Positions 1-13,049 are shown, counted from the first letter of the stretch. The stretch: 64,000 nucleotides of DNA from Homalodisca vitripennis (GCF_021130785.1 NC_060214.1:43135001-43199000); one strand, 5' to 3'. Numbers and translations: made by a program. The notes: generated by a model not told the origin, from the sequence alone.

Positions 1-1544
1 TATAAAACAAGCAATATGCCAATTAAAACCTATAGTTTATTAATATACTTTATGTCCTCTTGATTAAGATGTACTATAAACGATTATTTAACATTAGTTA
101 GTTAGGGATGATTGGGTTCTCCTAAAGCAAGCGTGAATATAAAGCGTAGTGATAGAAACGAAGCCCTCTATTCACAATAAAAAACTGGTTATGAGGCGTA
201 AATATCTTTTAGTTAGTAACATTTATTTCATAGGGCTTATCCACGCAAAATGTACAGCCTAGGCACTTAGAGGACCTGTTACAAAGGTAGAAAAGGGTTT
301 TTTTTAATTTTTTTTAACAAAGTATATCTTTAAGGATATATTACAAATATTTCGTAGCTAGAAATAAACAATACCAAACTAATTAGCAATTATTTCAAAC
401 TTGAATATTCAAGATCTTGAATTCGAATTGATCGTTTTTTAAACACACAGAATTTGATAAAGTTTTATAAATGTATAGTAGAAATTGTGAATATCAGGTA
501 TATACACTTTAAAAGTTAAAGAAAAAGATCTCAGCAATCACAAACGAATATTTTTATTACTATTTAAATAATAATGGTATAAGTGATCGTTATAAGTTAC
601 GATAAGCTAAATGAATAACACCTATATGAAATAATTATTGTGAAATAAAATAGGCACGTTGTAGACCTGTACATATTTGAAGGATATCATTTGTGCAATT
701 TAGGTGCTATACGTAATAACAACAGTACATTACAGAAATATTAAAAATACAATTTAAAAATAAAAATGGAAAGAGGCAGTTAATATGTTAAATAAAAATT
801 GGAGAATAGACAAAAATGTAAAACTATATTTTATGAGCAAGTTGTAAGGATTACTTTTGGATTGAAATAAAGATTTTGATTTTGAAAATTATAAAAAGTA
901 CATCTGATTAACTAATGACGGTATAAAAGGGGATGTTTTGGGATATCAGCATAAGGGGTTCTCTTCAGAACTTATGTTGAGTTGACTGATGTTTCTGAGG
1001 ATATGTACCAAGAGAAAAGTAATTAAAATTCTCTCCATCCCAAAGATATTTAGAAAAATTCCACTACCAACTCAAAGGCTAATTAATAGAATTGTTTGTT
1101 GTTGGGAAGATCTTTTGGCGATCGCAACAACAAGAAACATCGAATCAATAAGTAAAACAACAGAAAAATGAGAGGTATATATGATTATAAACATAATTCG
1201 TAGTAGTTTAATTCAAAAAATAACTGAACGAAACTCAAAATACTGTATTGTTATTTTGATTAGGTTTTGTGATAATAGGCCTCAATTATATAATACAAAT
1301 AATATGTTTCAGATCAATGATTATAGTTTAAGTTTAATAATTTCAATACTAATAATAAAACAAGATCTACTGCTTTAAATGTGCTGTAAGATTAGTTTAC
1401 TTTACAAGTGTAATATATTGGGATAGAATTTGTAGTTTCTGGATTATACTACAAATGTGACTAGTAAGAATCTACTTATTAAATATTTCACATTTAGTTT
1501 TTTTCAAAATGAATGTTTCTCTAGAGTGGACTAGTCTAGGTGGA
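1..1544. other. AT-rich interval without a supported gene
   Basis: Downstream of the 3' end of the gustatory receptor gene. The open frames here (989-1171 and 1181-1378, plus strand) are short, have no recognisable motif and AT-driven composition. I see no repeat structure or RNA gene. Confidence 0.6.
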
Positions 1545-1604
1545 TTACTTCTCAGTCTGGAACTGGATCAGTATCACCAGGTAAGTTGTCACCGCTCCAG
1601 CCAT
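1545..1604 (-). CDS. Gr exon 5 (residues 362-380, stop)
   Basis: A 60-nt terminal exon after acceptor TCTGTACAG. It encodes MAGAVTTYLVILIQFQTEK and a TAA. This contains the Gr family signature TYhhhhhQF, so gene orientation and family are well fixed. Confidence 0.88.
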   Translation of the reverse strand: MAGAVTTYLVILIQFQTEK

Positions 1605-4600
1605 CTGTACAGATACAAATCACTGTCAGTCTATAAGTAACAGCAAGTGAAACCAGCTGATTAGAAAATTCATTAAAGAGGACTATACAATCATATATTT
1701 CCCACGCATATTTAACTAAACTTAAATTGCATCAGTTTTGCGTAAAAACCTATATTCTCCCTTAAGATTTCACCTCTGGATTGGTTATGACTGCTAGTAT
1801 AAAATACACTGGGTACAGCCAAAACAGATTTGGTCACTTACACCTGAGCAACTGTATAATGTAAAATAACGACTACATTAACCATACAGTTTGAGGTATT
1901 AGAGTAAAGATATTGATTAGTACATCTAGTTTAGTGCGGATGGTGACGAAGTGGGTGAATATTAGTGCTATAGGTTGCAGCTAGCCTGAACTGTTGGGAC
2001 TGCTGACATCCCCTGTCCACTTTTCTTGCAGACACTGAAACAGAGCTAGCCTTCCCTACTTCCAAGACGACATGGCAGAGATATAACCCTCAATATATTC
2101 TGTGGGATTTAAAAAAAGCGGCCCCTACCCACAAAATTCTTAGTTTAATGTTACACAGAATGGAGGCACAAAGGTCCTTTTAACTAAATCGTAAGTCATT
2201 TTGTTTTATGTAAACAAATAATAATTCATATCACTCATATTGATACATATATACTTGTGCACAGACTTTATTATTAACCAAGCATTCCATAAATAACCTC
2301 AGTAATTCATAAGTGTAAATTCTCGTGATCCAATATTGATTTTATTGGGAATCGGGAGTTTCTGGACCTGGTTGAATGGGTTGAAAGTTAGAATAATGAC
2401 TTTGGATTGTGAGTTCTTTAACTAATCCTTCCTATCTTCTGGTATTATCAAGGGCATTCCGATAAAGATATACGATCTCTTTTATTCAACTCAACGAAGC
2501 TTGGATATAACTTTGAATTCGGGCGAGAATATGCGATGACGTTCATGTTATAGTTTCAGTGCTAATATTTTCAGTGTAATGAGGTCTTATATGGGAAAAG
2601 AATCATTCCTTCTAACCAATACTGTGGCTCTACATGCGTACCTGTGGATACCAAGCTATCCAGGTGAAGTTTTACATTGATTAAAGCTTTGAAATGCCTT
2701 TAAATTAGGGAAAGGTGACTTTCTTTTTCACGTCCAGTAAACCTTGGAAATGGGGCTTTGGTTATAACCACAGATGAGTACGTTTTGTACTATATTATTA
2801 ATACTATTAAAAAATAAAAGCATCATTTGAAAGATCAATACAACTTTTATAAATTATTCTGAGCGAAGTTTTCAAATAATTTTAACCCTCAAATTATTAT
2901 CATGAACGGCCTTTATAATTTATATCATCCAGTACATAAAAATTTTATTTTTGTATTAAAGCGAATTGTATTCTAATATCATAAAACAAAAAATCATTAG
3001 TACTAGATGTTTTATCGGCAAAATAATTAAATGAATAACCATATTAAATAATACAGTTACCCTATGATAACCTATGTTTGTTTAGTTAAACTATGGAACA
3101 CATTTTTATGTCAGGATTATATTTAAGATTGTAATTATACTATTAAAATTTAAAACCCTTACCTTGCTTATAAAAAAATTGTTATTTACAATCTCTGAAC
3201 AACTGTAAACTATAGTAAACTCTGTGGATAAACAAGTTTTGTTCACAACAATTTTACTGAAGTTAAAGGCGTAACCAATATGAGTGCTGAAAAAATGTTT
3301 CATGTTCAATTAAATGATGTAGATGCAGATAGTTCACATGAGCAAAGATTATTACAGTAAGAAATAGATGTGAGGATAATAAAGTCTTACTGATGTGAGG
3401 GTCTCATTATGGATCTGGAAAAATCCACGAGCAGAGAATCTTGCGTTGTGGTGAGGCAACTGCAGTAGGAACCCTTCAAGCTGGAAACACATCACGAGGC
3501 TTAAGACATTCCTAAGAAATAACTGATAGGTTAAGTTTATATTAATAACTCAATTGTGTGATTACGTTCATTCTCAATACTCAAAACGTAATGCCTTATA
3601 TTCAGGTGTGTTAGTTACACCCCTTACATCCACCCACTTTGTGTGTCAAACAATGTCAGATAGTGTGGGTAAAATACCTATTATATTAAAGTATAAAACT
3701 TTTATTTGAAAAATCATAAAAATCAATTAAACATTGTACAATATGTCCTAACAAATTTAATATATGTCGGAACTAACTTAATAATGAAGATCCATACTAC
3801 CACCTACAAAGTCAGAGTTAAGTACTGGTAAATACTTTTTTACTTTTTTCTTGTCGTATTAGAATAAATAAATTTTAAATACAAAAACACTACTTCGATT
3901 TTAAATGTTGCTCTGCTTTTAAATCGTCTGTAATATATTTTATATTATATAAATGATTTGTCTTAAAAAAGCTAAAAATCTTTATCCGAGAAATAAAGAC
4001 ATCGTAACCTTTAATAAACCAATTAGACACATCCCACAAATTAAATATGCAATTTAAATCAAAGTTCCTGTGTAAATATCAACGTCCTTTTAGACACAAA
4101 GGGAATTTTAATATTTATTTGTCTTGTTATATGATATAATTTTAGTTAGTATTTAAATTACATACCAAACACTCTGAACAGAAGAAAGTTATAAATATTT
4201 AAGCACTTTATTGTTGAAAGTTTAATTTTTACTGCACTTGGGTGTTCTTTTTGTAACATTTGCTATATAAGCTATTTAAAATTTTAAATACTTAATATTG
4301 ATAGCAAAAACTTACATGCAAAATATTTTCAAATTGAATTAGTAATGTCAAAATAAGGTAAGTAAATTAGGTGAAATACATAATTTAATTTCACAAGAAA
4401 GGGTTCGGGATTCTATGAATGTTACAGTAAGACAGAAAATTTTTCTGGTAGTCAACTTTGAGAAAGGGATTACAATAAGGGTTGACAATGAGTCTCTTCG
4501 GCCTTGAGATTGGATACTTGGAAGCCAATCAAAGGCGTCGGTTTTAGATCGCTGTATGAGGGGAAGGGGTCGGTATAAAAACGACACGCGTTTCTTGGGG

Positions 4601-7600
4601 GTTTTTTAATATATTTTTGCAGTTTAACTGTTGGTGCTTTTCGATTAACTTATTACTCTGTGCGGGATTTTACGTAAGTAGCTCTTTTATAGTCGAATTA
4701 CGATTTTCATAGGGGAAATTTGTTGTCAACTAATGTAAAATCTCTCTTACAGGGATTATTGTATTAATTTGATTCAAAGTGAAATGAGATTTTTTTTTAA
4801 TTCACTTAATAAGTACCGCACGTTTCAAAGTGAGTAAATGTCGTTGCTGTTGTTCAAAATAAGGTCTTCATTATTATTTTTAATGTAATATTTAAAAAAA
4901 CTACTTCTAATAACAATTTAATATACTTAAGTCAGAATCATTTCTATACATCTAGATATAAAGTTTTAGTAGAATTTTTGCGTGAAACATTATCAAATTA
5001 CAGTTTTTACTTTGAGTATGCACCAACAGTAACAGATCATCACTCAAATAGTGTGGAGGATGTTTTAGGAAGTTCTTACCCCAGTTTTATTTAGCCCCAT
5101 TTATACTAGAGAAAAGTACATTTTATTTAGAGTTAATTCATAAACTGTATACTATTTGAGTAATATCTTTATTTCTATATTATTTTTGAAAAATAAATTA
5201 TTTTTTTTTTATTTGAAAGAAGAACACCTTTACTTAAGGAAACTTTTACATAAAATTACATATAAATATCTAATAAGTACAAGTATTGTTTGTTGAGCAA
5301 CTTTTATTTTTAAATTACTAAACAGCTAAGAGACAATTTTTTAAAGTTATTTGAGATAGTATTCCCCTGTCCATATGTCCTATAAAATATAAATAATTAG
5401 TGTTTAAACTATATAAATAAGTCATTTAAATTAATAAACAAGTTATTTAAATGGATATTGTGAAACTTAATGATTTCTCTACACCGCTCATGGTATTCTT
5501 ATGAACTCAGAATAAACTAAGATTTTACGTATTAATTTCCCTCCCCCAAGTGTTTCAAAATGTTTCAAATTTCTATTAAGCCACTCAGTTTCTTTAATTT
5601 AAATTCATTTTAATCAAGTAAATAACATATTGTAAAGCAGCAGCGTGGTAAGAATTAAAATTTTCCCATTAATTCACGGTTGCAAGAAGGTGGAAAATGG
5701 CTACAGAATAGATTAAGCACTAATGGTAAACCTTTGATAAAAGTTTATGAAATTTGTGCTAAATTTTATATATTTATATATATATATATATAAAAATTAT
5801 ATATATATATATAAACAATAATAATATAGTACAAAAAATATAATTTAAAGAAGTAACGTGGTCGAATAAAACAAGTTTATTTACATGTAGTATATGTTGA
5901 ACTTCCAATCCAGTATATCTAATAATATTTAACTAAAGAATGTATCAACTATTATGAAGTGAAATTTCAAAATCTGAGAGTTTCCCTTTGTATTTTATTA
6001 CACATTATATTTATAGGACTGCAACAAGAGGGAAATGTTTATAATGTACAATAGAATGAATTGGTTAATACATATGCTCCTTAAAATTTCATGATTTGTG
6101 TGGTATTGGCATTGAGTAACTTTAATTTTGTTAAAATAAAACTGGCGTGTGGGTTTAGTTCCTTAATTGTAGTAGAGATATTTAAGTAATTTTATTTTTA
6201 CATTAAAAATGTTATAATTGTCATATAATTATGCATTTTTTAATTGGACTTACGCTATTAGGTTTAAAGTTTATAACATGTTTGAGCTTCCCTTCTCATC
6301 CAAAACCCCTTAGCACAACTTTTATACAATGCTTAAACATCTAATAAAATGGACTGTTTATGTAATAAGTAAACTTCTACTAGTTTATAAACTGTTTAGT
6401 TAGTAGTAGCTATCAGTTCCCCAAACTGAATCTATCATAAGGAGATAATACAAGGTCATGTTGTTATACCTGTTTCCTAAAACTCGGATCCAGATCTTTG
6501 TTTATCAACTTGCAAATCATCACCGCAGTATTGTCAGCCTGAAAAATATCAATAATAATAAAAAAATCATTATATGTATGAGTAAATATTTATTGTTAAT
6601 AACCCATTTAAATTGATAGATGGTACATTAGGCAGTCTAAAAGCTTTATTAATCCAAACAATTAGTACTTATTTTTGTAAACATAATTATTTAAACAGTA
6701 AATTCTAGTTTCGATAATTAGTAGGAAACGCAAAATAGTTTAGTTCTTTTATTCGAAACTTTTTCCTTAGTGAGACATATTAACTTTCATAGAAGACAAA
6801 AACTAATGAGGGTTATGTAGATTACTGCTGACTTTAATTCATTAAGCCTACAAATGAAGTAAGATATTATTGATAACTACAATATTGGAATTCTAAACAG
6901 GAAATTGGTTAATAAATATTTTCTTACATAAGACATTTTTAAGATAAACCACTATAGAGTATTATTTATGTTCTGGATGAACAAAACGATGTGTTCTAAA
7001 AGACATATTCTTAATTAGTTTTACTCTTATTGAAAAAACCTCTCTTATAATAGTTTTTTGTATAGAAAATTAGTTTATTATATTTAAATATTATATTTTA
7101 ACAAGAGGAATTACCGAGTAAGTGATATGCGTGCTTGAGTTCGCAACCAAAATCGCATAGCAGATGAGAACCAGGACCCATACTGCATCCATAGTCATGC
7201 CGACCATGTAACCAGCTCTGACGTGCAAGAAGAAGAAGTAGGACTTGATAGTGACTTGAACAAATAAGGAGAACATGACGGCCATCAGCTGATCGCAGTA
7301 GAAGTCATTAGCCTGGTGTACGGCATCACACAGCATCCAGTAGGTGTTCATCAGAGATTTCATTTTCTCCGTCTTAAATACCGTATTTCCTAATATCATA
7401 TAAAAAATATAAGAAATGTTTAGTTTTAGGTAGTAACCATATTATAGTACTTTTTACTGTAAATACACGAATGGTAATCTGCTTGAAAAGTGCAAATTTT
7501 TTGGGTGGGATTTTGTTATTTGCAATCTCAAATGTAAAAATTTGTCGTCATTAATTGTAGATGTTATGCAATTATCTATTACTCTGGCCTCTAAAAGGTA

Positions 7601-8463
7601 TAGCCATATGAACTTACCTTTTCGCTAAAAAATAATAATAACTATCCTTATCTGTTTTTCTCCATATTCTTTTCTTTATATTTGTGAACAATTATATTAT
7701 TGCGGAAGAGAGGAGTTTTAAGTACTAACTTTGCCTTTATAGTTATGACACTCTTCATGCATTACAAAAAAAATTAACAAGTACTTTACTAACGTGTTGT
7801 ATGAAAGATGTCACCATCAGCAAGGCTGCGCTGCATCACCGTTCGTTCAATTAAGTTGCAGATAATCTCCTCTCTCATCTTGTTACTAACAGTCTTGAAA
7901 CCCATAATGATACTTTCAGTTACATGAGTGAAGTGGAAGAGAAAGGCAAGTTGTGTGGAGTCCAGCAATAGAAGGGTGACAGAATTCAACACCCAGAAGT
8001 CTAGCCCATTGTTCATTACGATGTTTGCGAAGTTCACCATAAACAGCAAAGCTGTCACGATCGTTACTACGATGACCTTTACTTGGATCTTGACCTCTCT
8101 GTTCTTGAACTGAAGGTCTCGATAGACTCGATCTAGTGTGCCAAAGACGTCAAATATCCTTGGGTACTTGCATGTGCCGCTGAAGAATGTAGAAGCTGCC
8201 AGAATTTGCAGAGCCATCAGATCTAGAATCATTGCGAAATTTTGGGTTCTACTTCTTTCATAACCGAATCTTTCCTCTGTGATGGTTGTGTAGAGAACGA
8301 TGCAAGAGAGAAATTCTTGCAGTATGAATATTATTAAACACCAAATGAAACCAGCTATGGAAAACGTCAATTCTTTGAGAGTTTTAGGCCCCGAAGTAAT
8401 TTTCAGTGGAAGACCTCCAAATGCCTGCCAAACCCAAACGATGTAGTTTGAAAAGTATTTCAT
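1545..8463 (-). CDS. Insect gustatory receptor (Gr, 7tm_7 family), five exons, apparently intact
   Basis: Seven-transmembrane chemoreceptor of the insect gustatory receptor family, expected as a ligand-gated channel in sensory neuron dendrites. Exons on the minus strand are 8463-7815, 7389-7115, 6538-6470, 3480-3391 and 1604-1545 (649, 275, 69, 90, 60 nt). They sum to 1143 nt, or 380 residues plus TAA, within the usual Gr range. Intron 1 is phase 1; introns 2-4 are phase 0, matching the C-terminal phase-0 introns conserved in insect Grs. Hydrophobic segments lie near residues 33-58, 76-97, 127-149, 157-179, 251-272, 281-300 and 354-376. Family marks are the Y233..L236..D238..N244 stretch before TM5, exon 3 ADNTAV...DPSFRKQ, exon 4 FLLQLPHHNARFSARGFF, and the C-terminal TYhhhhhQF motif as T368 Y369 LVILI Q375 F376. 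An in-frame TAA upstream of the ATG at 8463 supports the start. Ligand unknown. The splice model was made by hand, without transcripts. Confidence 0.88.
1605..3390 (-). other. Gr intron 4 (1786 bp)
   Basis: Phase 0 intron. A short plus-strand frame inside it (about 2008-2182) follows a pyrimidine-rich stretch but has no motif I know, so I treat it as chance. Confidence 0.75.
3391..3480 (-). CDS. Gr exon 4 (residues 332-361)
   Basis: A 90-nt phase 0/0 exon with acceptor TGTTTCCAG and donor ACATCA|GTAAGA. It begins LEGFLLQLPHHNARF and continues SARGFFQIHNETLTS, the start of the TM7 region in Grs. It lies 2989 bp below exon 3. Confidence 0.86.
3481..6469 (-). other. Gr intron 3 (2989 bp) with a TA microsatellite
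   Basis: Phase 0 intron. Mostly A+T sequence with a TA-rich low-complexity stretch at about 5764-5815. The open frame at 4348-4587 (minus) has no Gr similarity and sits inside the intron. Confidence 0.7.
5764..5815. repeat. TA/TATATA microsatellite
   Basis: Two (TA)n runs separated by TAAAAAT, inside Gr intron 3. Confidence 0.8.
6470..6538 (-). CDS. Gr exon 3 (residues 309-331)
   Basis: A 69-nt phase 0/0 exon with acceptor ATTTTTCAG and donor CAG|GTATAA. It encodes ADNTAVMICKLINKD and DPSFRKQ, the pattern seen in insect Grs just before the C-terminal exons. Confidence 0.85.
7115..7389 (-). CDS. Gr exon 2 (residues 217-308)
   Basis: Acceptor TATTAG at 7391-7390 and donor TCG|GTAATT at 7115/7114. 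Carries TM5 and TM6 and the conserved N-D-F-Y-C-D-Q-L entry into TM5. A close copy (about 22 mismatches in about 240 aligned bases by hand count) lies at 18.8-19.06 kb. The frame runs on past the donor to 7091, but that tail has no Gr similarity. Confidence 0.85.
7815..8463 (-). CDS. Gr exon 1 (residues 1-216, phase 1 end)
   Basis: Holds TM1-TM4 of the receptor. The frame stays open to 7789, but a GT donor after GATG at 7815 gives a G that joins exon 2 to form a Gly codon at residue 217. The family-like middle is the Y-P-R-I-F-D segment at residues 100-105. The paralogue at 19.5-20.2 kb aligns along this exon. Confidence 0.85.
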
Positions 8464-8469
8464 GGTGTA

Positions 8470-8720
8470 TGATGGTGTATGATTTCCGTTGTAAAACTGT
8501 TACACTTGACAAACTGGGATTGAAAAACTACTTAGTATGATTTATTCGATTGATTTATTACAATAACATGTATTGAAGATTTATAAAAGAGATTCGTGTG
8601 TTTGACCTTTTTTGTTGAGCACCACTTACATTAAATTTATGTGATTGTTGTCGATCGAATACAATTATTTTCTCAATACAGTAATGTGCAATGAAAAGTT
8701 TACAAAATAAACTTGCTTTA
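8470..8720. repeat. Duplicated upstream flank of the Gr gene (copy 1)
   Basis: This 5' flank shares runs such as TTGTTGAGCACCACTTACA and AAGTTTACAAAATA with 21895-22090. The duplication that produced the Gr pseudogene therefore extended beyond the coding region. Any promoter of the Gr gene should lie here; I see no clear core element. Confidence 0.65.
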
Positions 8721-10020
8721 TTGAAACTTTATTTTTTGAAGATGGAGGAAAATATGTTTCTTTGTAAAACATTACAACCCGTTTATCTCATTTGATTGGA
8801 CCTTAAACAATAAAGATCTGAAATAAATGTAAAGAAACTAGTTCTATATTTGGGAGTAAACTATAAAATATCATTTCATAATATTTACAATAAAACTAAA
8901 CAATCTCTTAAATTTTATTTTTCCAATGCACACCTCATTTATAAAAATTGCTTTGTGAAACTGTATTTTTAGAGCATGGATTAAAATAGTTGTCTTCTTT
9001 ATGACATTACATACATACATTTGTACTCATAGCAAACTGATTGAAAAACCTTCCAATACTTTACTTTTTAAAAGATTATGTAAGAAAATCCTTAAATGCG
9101 TTTACCAAAAAATAACTAAAATCAAACTAGGGTACTTTTGCTATAAATAATATTTTCCATACTATTTTTTAAGATATTCTCTATGATTCGTAATAAAATA
9201 CGGTATTTTCATTTACATTTTATTATATTTGTAATAGATTACCATAAACGTTGCATTGCGATTGCCAATGTACATAAAGTACTCTATAACTAATTACAAA
9301 TATAACATTTCTTGAAAATATTAACAGAGTGAAATAAAAATATTAAATAAAAATATCAAATAATTGTAACATAAAAAACAAATAAATATCAAATTAAATA
9401 CAAAAAATGTATCAAACACAATAAAAAAAAAATAAAAAATGTAACCATCAAACTAAAGCCAGTATAGTCAGTTGATCTTTCAAAGAAACTGCCAAAAATC
9501 CGGTGCTATTTCAGCTTTCGTTTGAACCATTTTAAGGTCACGTGGTAACTTTCAGAAGCGTGTAGCGCCTATATTGTGTGAAGACTGGCAGAGTAGACTG
9601 CAAAATTTGGAAAAACCTTGTCTCTTAAAATATGTTGGGCGAAATAAAAATATAATTTAATCTACTGTAATTTCAACCCTTTATGTTTTGCACATTCTAA
9701 ACAAAAAACCCAAAACAAATCATCGGCTAAAGATGAAATAAGTAAAAATTTGGCTAGTACTCATTTCTTATAATCCAAAGAATATAATCTGGAAATGGGC
9801 AGAGAAGTTTATAAACACAATTCTTTCACCAACCAATATGTAATATTGCTTTATATATCGCAGCGTTATATCAAAATAAAATAATTTAAGTACCTACAGA
9901 TAACCTCTTCTGACCCAAGCTTTTATTAAAATTAAAATTTTAAAAACAATACTGCATTTGGGTTGTAACAAAATACTAAATACAGCAACAAACTTTAGTT
10001 TTTAGATTTCTTTATTGGAA
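8721..10020. other. AT-rich interval without a supported gene
   Basis: Long A/T runs, no coding frame with recognisable motifs on either strand and no RNA gene. Confidence 0.55.
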
Positions 10021-10040
10021 ATACAAAAAAATCTATGTCA

Positions 10041-11002
10041 CCGTGACATTGGGGCTCAATTTTACAAAGTTTAACATTCAAAAGTTACATCATTCCTTAC
10101 AGTTCATGGAACATCTTGAAACAGTTCCAATGGTTGTTCAGGCAAAGAAACACTTTACATGTAACACACCAAAATCTGCACTTTTGATTGTTACAACCAG
10201 GAAATCTACATCTGTAGAGTTTTGAGTTAGCAGGAATTTCCGGGAGATGAAGTACCACAATAGTGCGTAGAGCGTCACTGGGTGGTCTTCATTATCTTCC
10301 TCACTTCTTCTCTTCCACAGGATGTTCTTCATGTGCTTCCCTATCATCCTCTACAGGTACATCTGGATTGTGCACGGAATTCATTAGTGCATATGCAACT
10401 TCCACCTTGAAGTCCAGGAAATCTAACTGGTCTCGTATTGGAGTTCCATCGTCTTTGTCTTGCCTCCGTCTTTGAATCCATGCAGAAGCCAAAGAAAAGT
10501 CAATAAAATGAAGAACTGTTCTTACAGTCATATTTCATGTATAACGACTCGAGAGTGCAGGTTGTGGTTCAGGATGTGGACTTGGTGCAGGTTATTGAAC
10601 TGCATTGTCTACTTCCTCTTCTGAGGACTGGTCATCTTCAGGATGTCGTTCTAACACAGAAATTGGAGCAAATCTCGGATCTGCATCCCCATCATCTGAG
10701 AATCCATCAACCTCAGATAGATCCCATCCAAAATTTCATTGATGTAGTTATCAAATAGATTTGAGAAAAAACACAGATTTTTTAGTTTTTTTGTCTAAGG
10801 TATGAGATTTTTATACAACTGTTAAATAAGGATTGAGCTAAACAAACACCAACATCTGCTATTTTAACCATATATTTGTTGGTAAAAATGTTTAGTTATT
10901 GTGAAAAACTGAAATTAATTACACAAAAATAAATAAAGAATTTTGCAAAATTGTAAATTTTTAGCAATGTTATATTCTGCAAACTGGAGTCCCATTGTCA
11001 CC
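10041..11002. mobile_element. Possible body of the deleted piggyBac element
   Basis: Imperfect inverted matches bracket the relic: CCGTGACATTGGGGCTCAA at 10041-10059, and the reverse complement of 10982-11002, which reads GGTGACAATGGGACTCCA near its start. They could be internal or terminal repeats. I did not find the TTAA target duplication expected for piggyBac, so the true ends are uncertain. Confidence 0.4.
10098..10775 (-). pseudogene. piggyBac-family transposase relic, internally deleted
   Basis: Reading the minus strand from about 10730, an acidic frame (DLSEVDGFSDDGDAD, then QSSEEEVD) resembles the N-terminus of piggyBac transposases. After one TGA it runs straight into MTVRTVLHFIDFSLASAW and LDFLDFKVEVAYALM, which resemble the C-terminal part. 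A frameshift near 10300 follows. A last frame then gives RCRFPGCNNQKCRFWC and HWNCFKMFHEL, stopping at 10098. This is the cysteine-rich zinc-binding end of piggyBac proteins (CxxxxC...C..C...H). The DDD catalytic core between the acidic region and VRTVLHF is missing. Stops include TAA and TGA codons within the acidic and junction region. The relic cannot make active transposase. Fragmentary piggyBac-derived copies of this kind are common as non-autonomous elements. Confidence 0.8.
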
Positions 11003-11019
11003 TCTAGGTGTCAAAAACA

Positions 11020-13045
11020 TTAAAACATGGCTAGGTTAGGTCAGAAACGAAATAAACTGAAAACACTGATTTGGTGTGAATGTACAGCTATTGGACAAGA
11101 CTCTAAATGTTTCTAAAGGTCTAAATACAATTATTTATTATTGTATACAATAATTAACTTCAGAAAACGTAGGAAGTCTGCAAAGTCTGTCACGGCTCAT
11201 TTTTATGAAATCATGGGCACTAAGCAAGCAGCAGAATGGTAGATATTCCAGCATGTGGTGCAATCTAGTAAGAAACAAAGTAAATATGGTAGCAGCACTG
11301 AGCCCACTCTGTCGATAATGCAGATTTAAAAAAAAGTTGTCTCCTATAGGTGACGCAGGGTCTGAAGAGGATAAGCAGTGTCGGATTGAGATTGTAATTT
11401 AGAAATTTTGATACATGGTAATGGCTATTTTACATACAAACACTGCTGAAGTGGCAGACTACACCGACTACACATGTTATATAGGCAGCTGCTCTAACCT
11501 TCTTCACCGCAAGTTTATTTAACGCACGTTTCTGTGTGGAATTTCTATTCTATAGAACTACAAAACTATAGAGATTGGATTATTCTAAATGATTGTTCCA
11601 ACGATATCAATTTTTTATGAATATGAAGTGTGAAGAGAATAAAAAATGTAATTCAAACATCAACGGCATTAAGGTTTATTGCTCCTGCATGCATAGAGTA
11701 AACGTTTTCTCAGTAGCCATTTTCACCGGAACAGACACCTTGAACTACGATCATTTCAACCTGTTATATCTGAAATACTTTCGGCCCGTTATTAGAAAGG
11801 AGTACACACTCCAAAGGTACAAAGAAGAAAAAATTTGAATTTTGTAAAAATACCAAAACTAGCTAAAGTAGAAATGAATCAATAACGGACTAAAATAAAA
11901 TCGTTAGCCAATCGATATCACCCCGACGGTTATTTCCCGCAAGCACTTCTGAAATTGATGATGGGATGGTAATGATGATCTCGGATCCAATAATAGTATC
12001 GTGTGACAAGAGTCATTTGCCAAAGTTAACGGAATATCCCTTAGGTCTAGTTAAAAATTAGTTCTAAATACTAGTGAAAACATTTTTGTGTAGTTGCGTT
12101 TGTTAATAGTTTTATAATCAGTGCACTAAAATGTTCTAGAATATGTGTTTACACTAAAGGTTGTGTAAAGGGATTGAATTTTAATTACTTTTTATTGCTG
12201 AACAAATAGAAAGTTTTTTTTAGTAGAAACATTATTTTAATCAAAAATTTCACATCTTAATACAAATTTGAATTAATGAATCATAGATATTTAGAAACGA
12301 TTTCTCTTACATAGTAAAGTTAAACAATTATTAAATTCTAAACCAACATTTTTTGTATATAAAGTAACTATAAAAAAAATGTAATTTTATTTAGGCATGT
12401 ATCACTGTATTAAACAGTAATGTCTCATTTGCATTTTATACGTCGAACAAAATCTGTCTGTAATTTAATATACAGCATTATTAATTTTTTTATAAAAATG
12501 TGTTTATAAGATGTTAACTTCGCCATCATTAATTAGTTATTCAAAGGAATATTATTCAATTAAGGACAATTCTTTTGAGTTACCTTCTGATTAAAGTGTA
12601 TCATCACTATTAAAGATTTATTGAAAAATTTTATCTTACATATTAATTATTGTTTTACTATTATAAAGCTATTCGCTAAAGCAACAGACTGAACCAACTT
12701 TAGCCAGTATGCATGAATGCTGGCTAAGAACAAGTTATGTAATCTAGTCTTTAATATTGAAACCGATTGAGAAATTATTCCCATATGACACGAAATGCCT
12801 ATAACTGTTAAGCTAATGTTAGGAATATTTTCTTATAAATTACTGGGTGTATTCTTGTATAATTTAAATTTGCACCAAATATAAAACTATCTTTGGTACA
12901 TATGGTGAGTTTGCATATTAAAAACCTATTGATAAACTGCCCAGGTAAAATATGCAATTAAAGTGCAATTGTCACGGGTTGAAACAAGAACTTGATTGCA
13001 TTCTGCGGCTCAAGCTTGCATAAGCAATACACATTACATGGTGGG
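11020..13045. other. AT-rich interval without a supported gene
   Basis: The plus-strand frame 11593-11838 (81 codons) has no recognised motif. A somewhat less AT-rich patch at 11920-12050 carries no open frame of note. Confidence 0.5.
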
Positions 13046-13049
13046 TGTT

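Noticed and set aside
2008..2182. Plus-strand frame after a pyrimidine-rich stretch in Gr intron 4
   Set aside because: Short, no recognised motif and antisense to the Gr gene; not enough to call an exon.
3106..3309. Further Gr exon on the minus strand
   Set aside because: It lies in intron 4 and its translation lacks Gr motifs; the exon 4 and exon 5 junctions join in phase without it.
10263..10758. Plus-strand frames over the piggyBac relic
   Set aside because: Shadows: the piggyBac motifs read on the minus strand.
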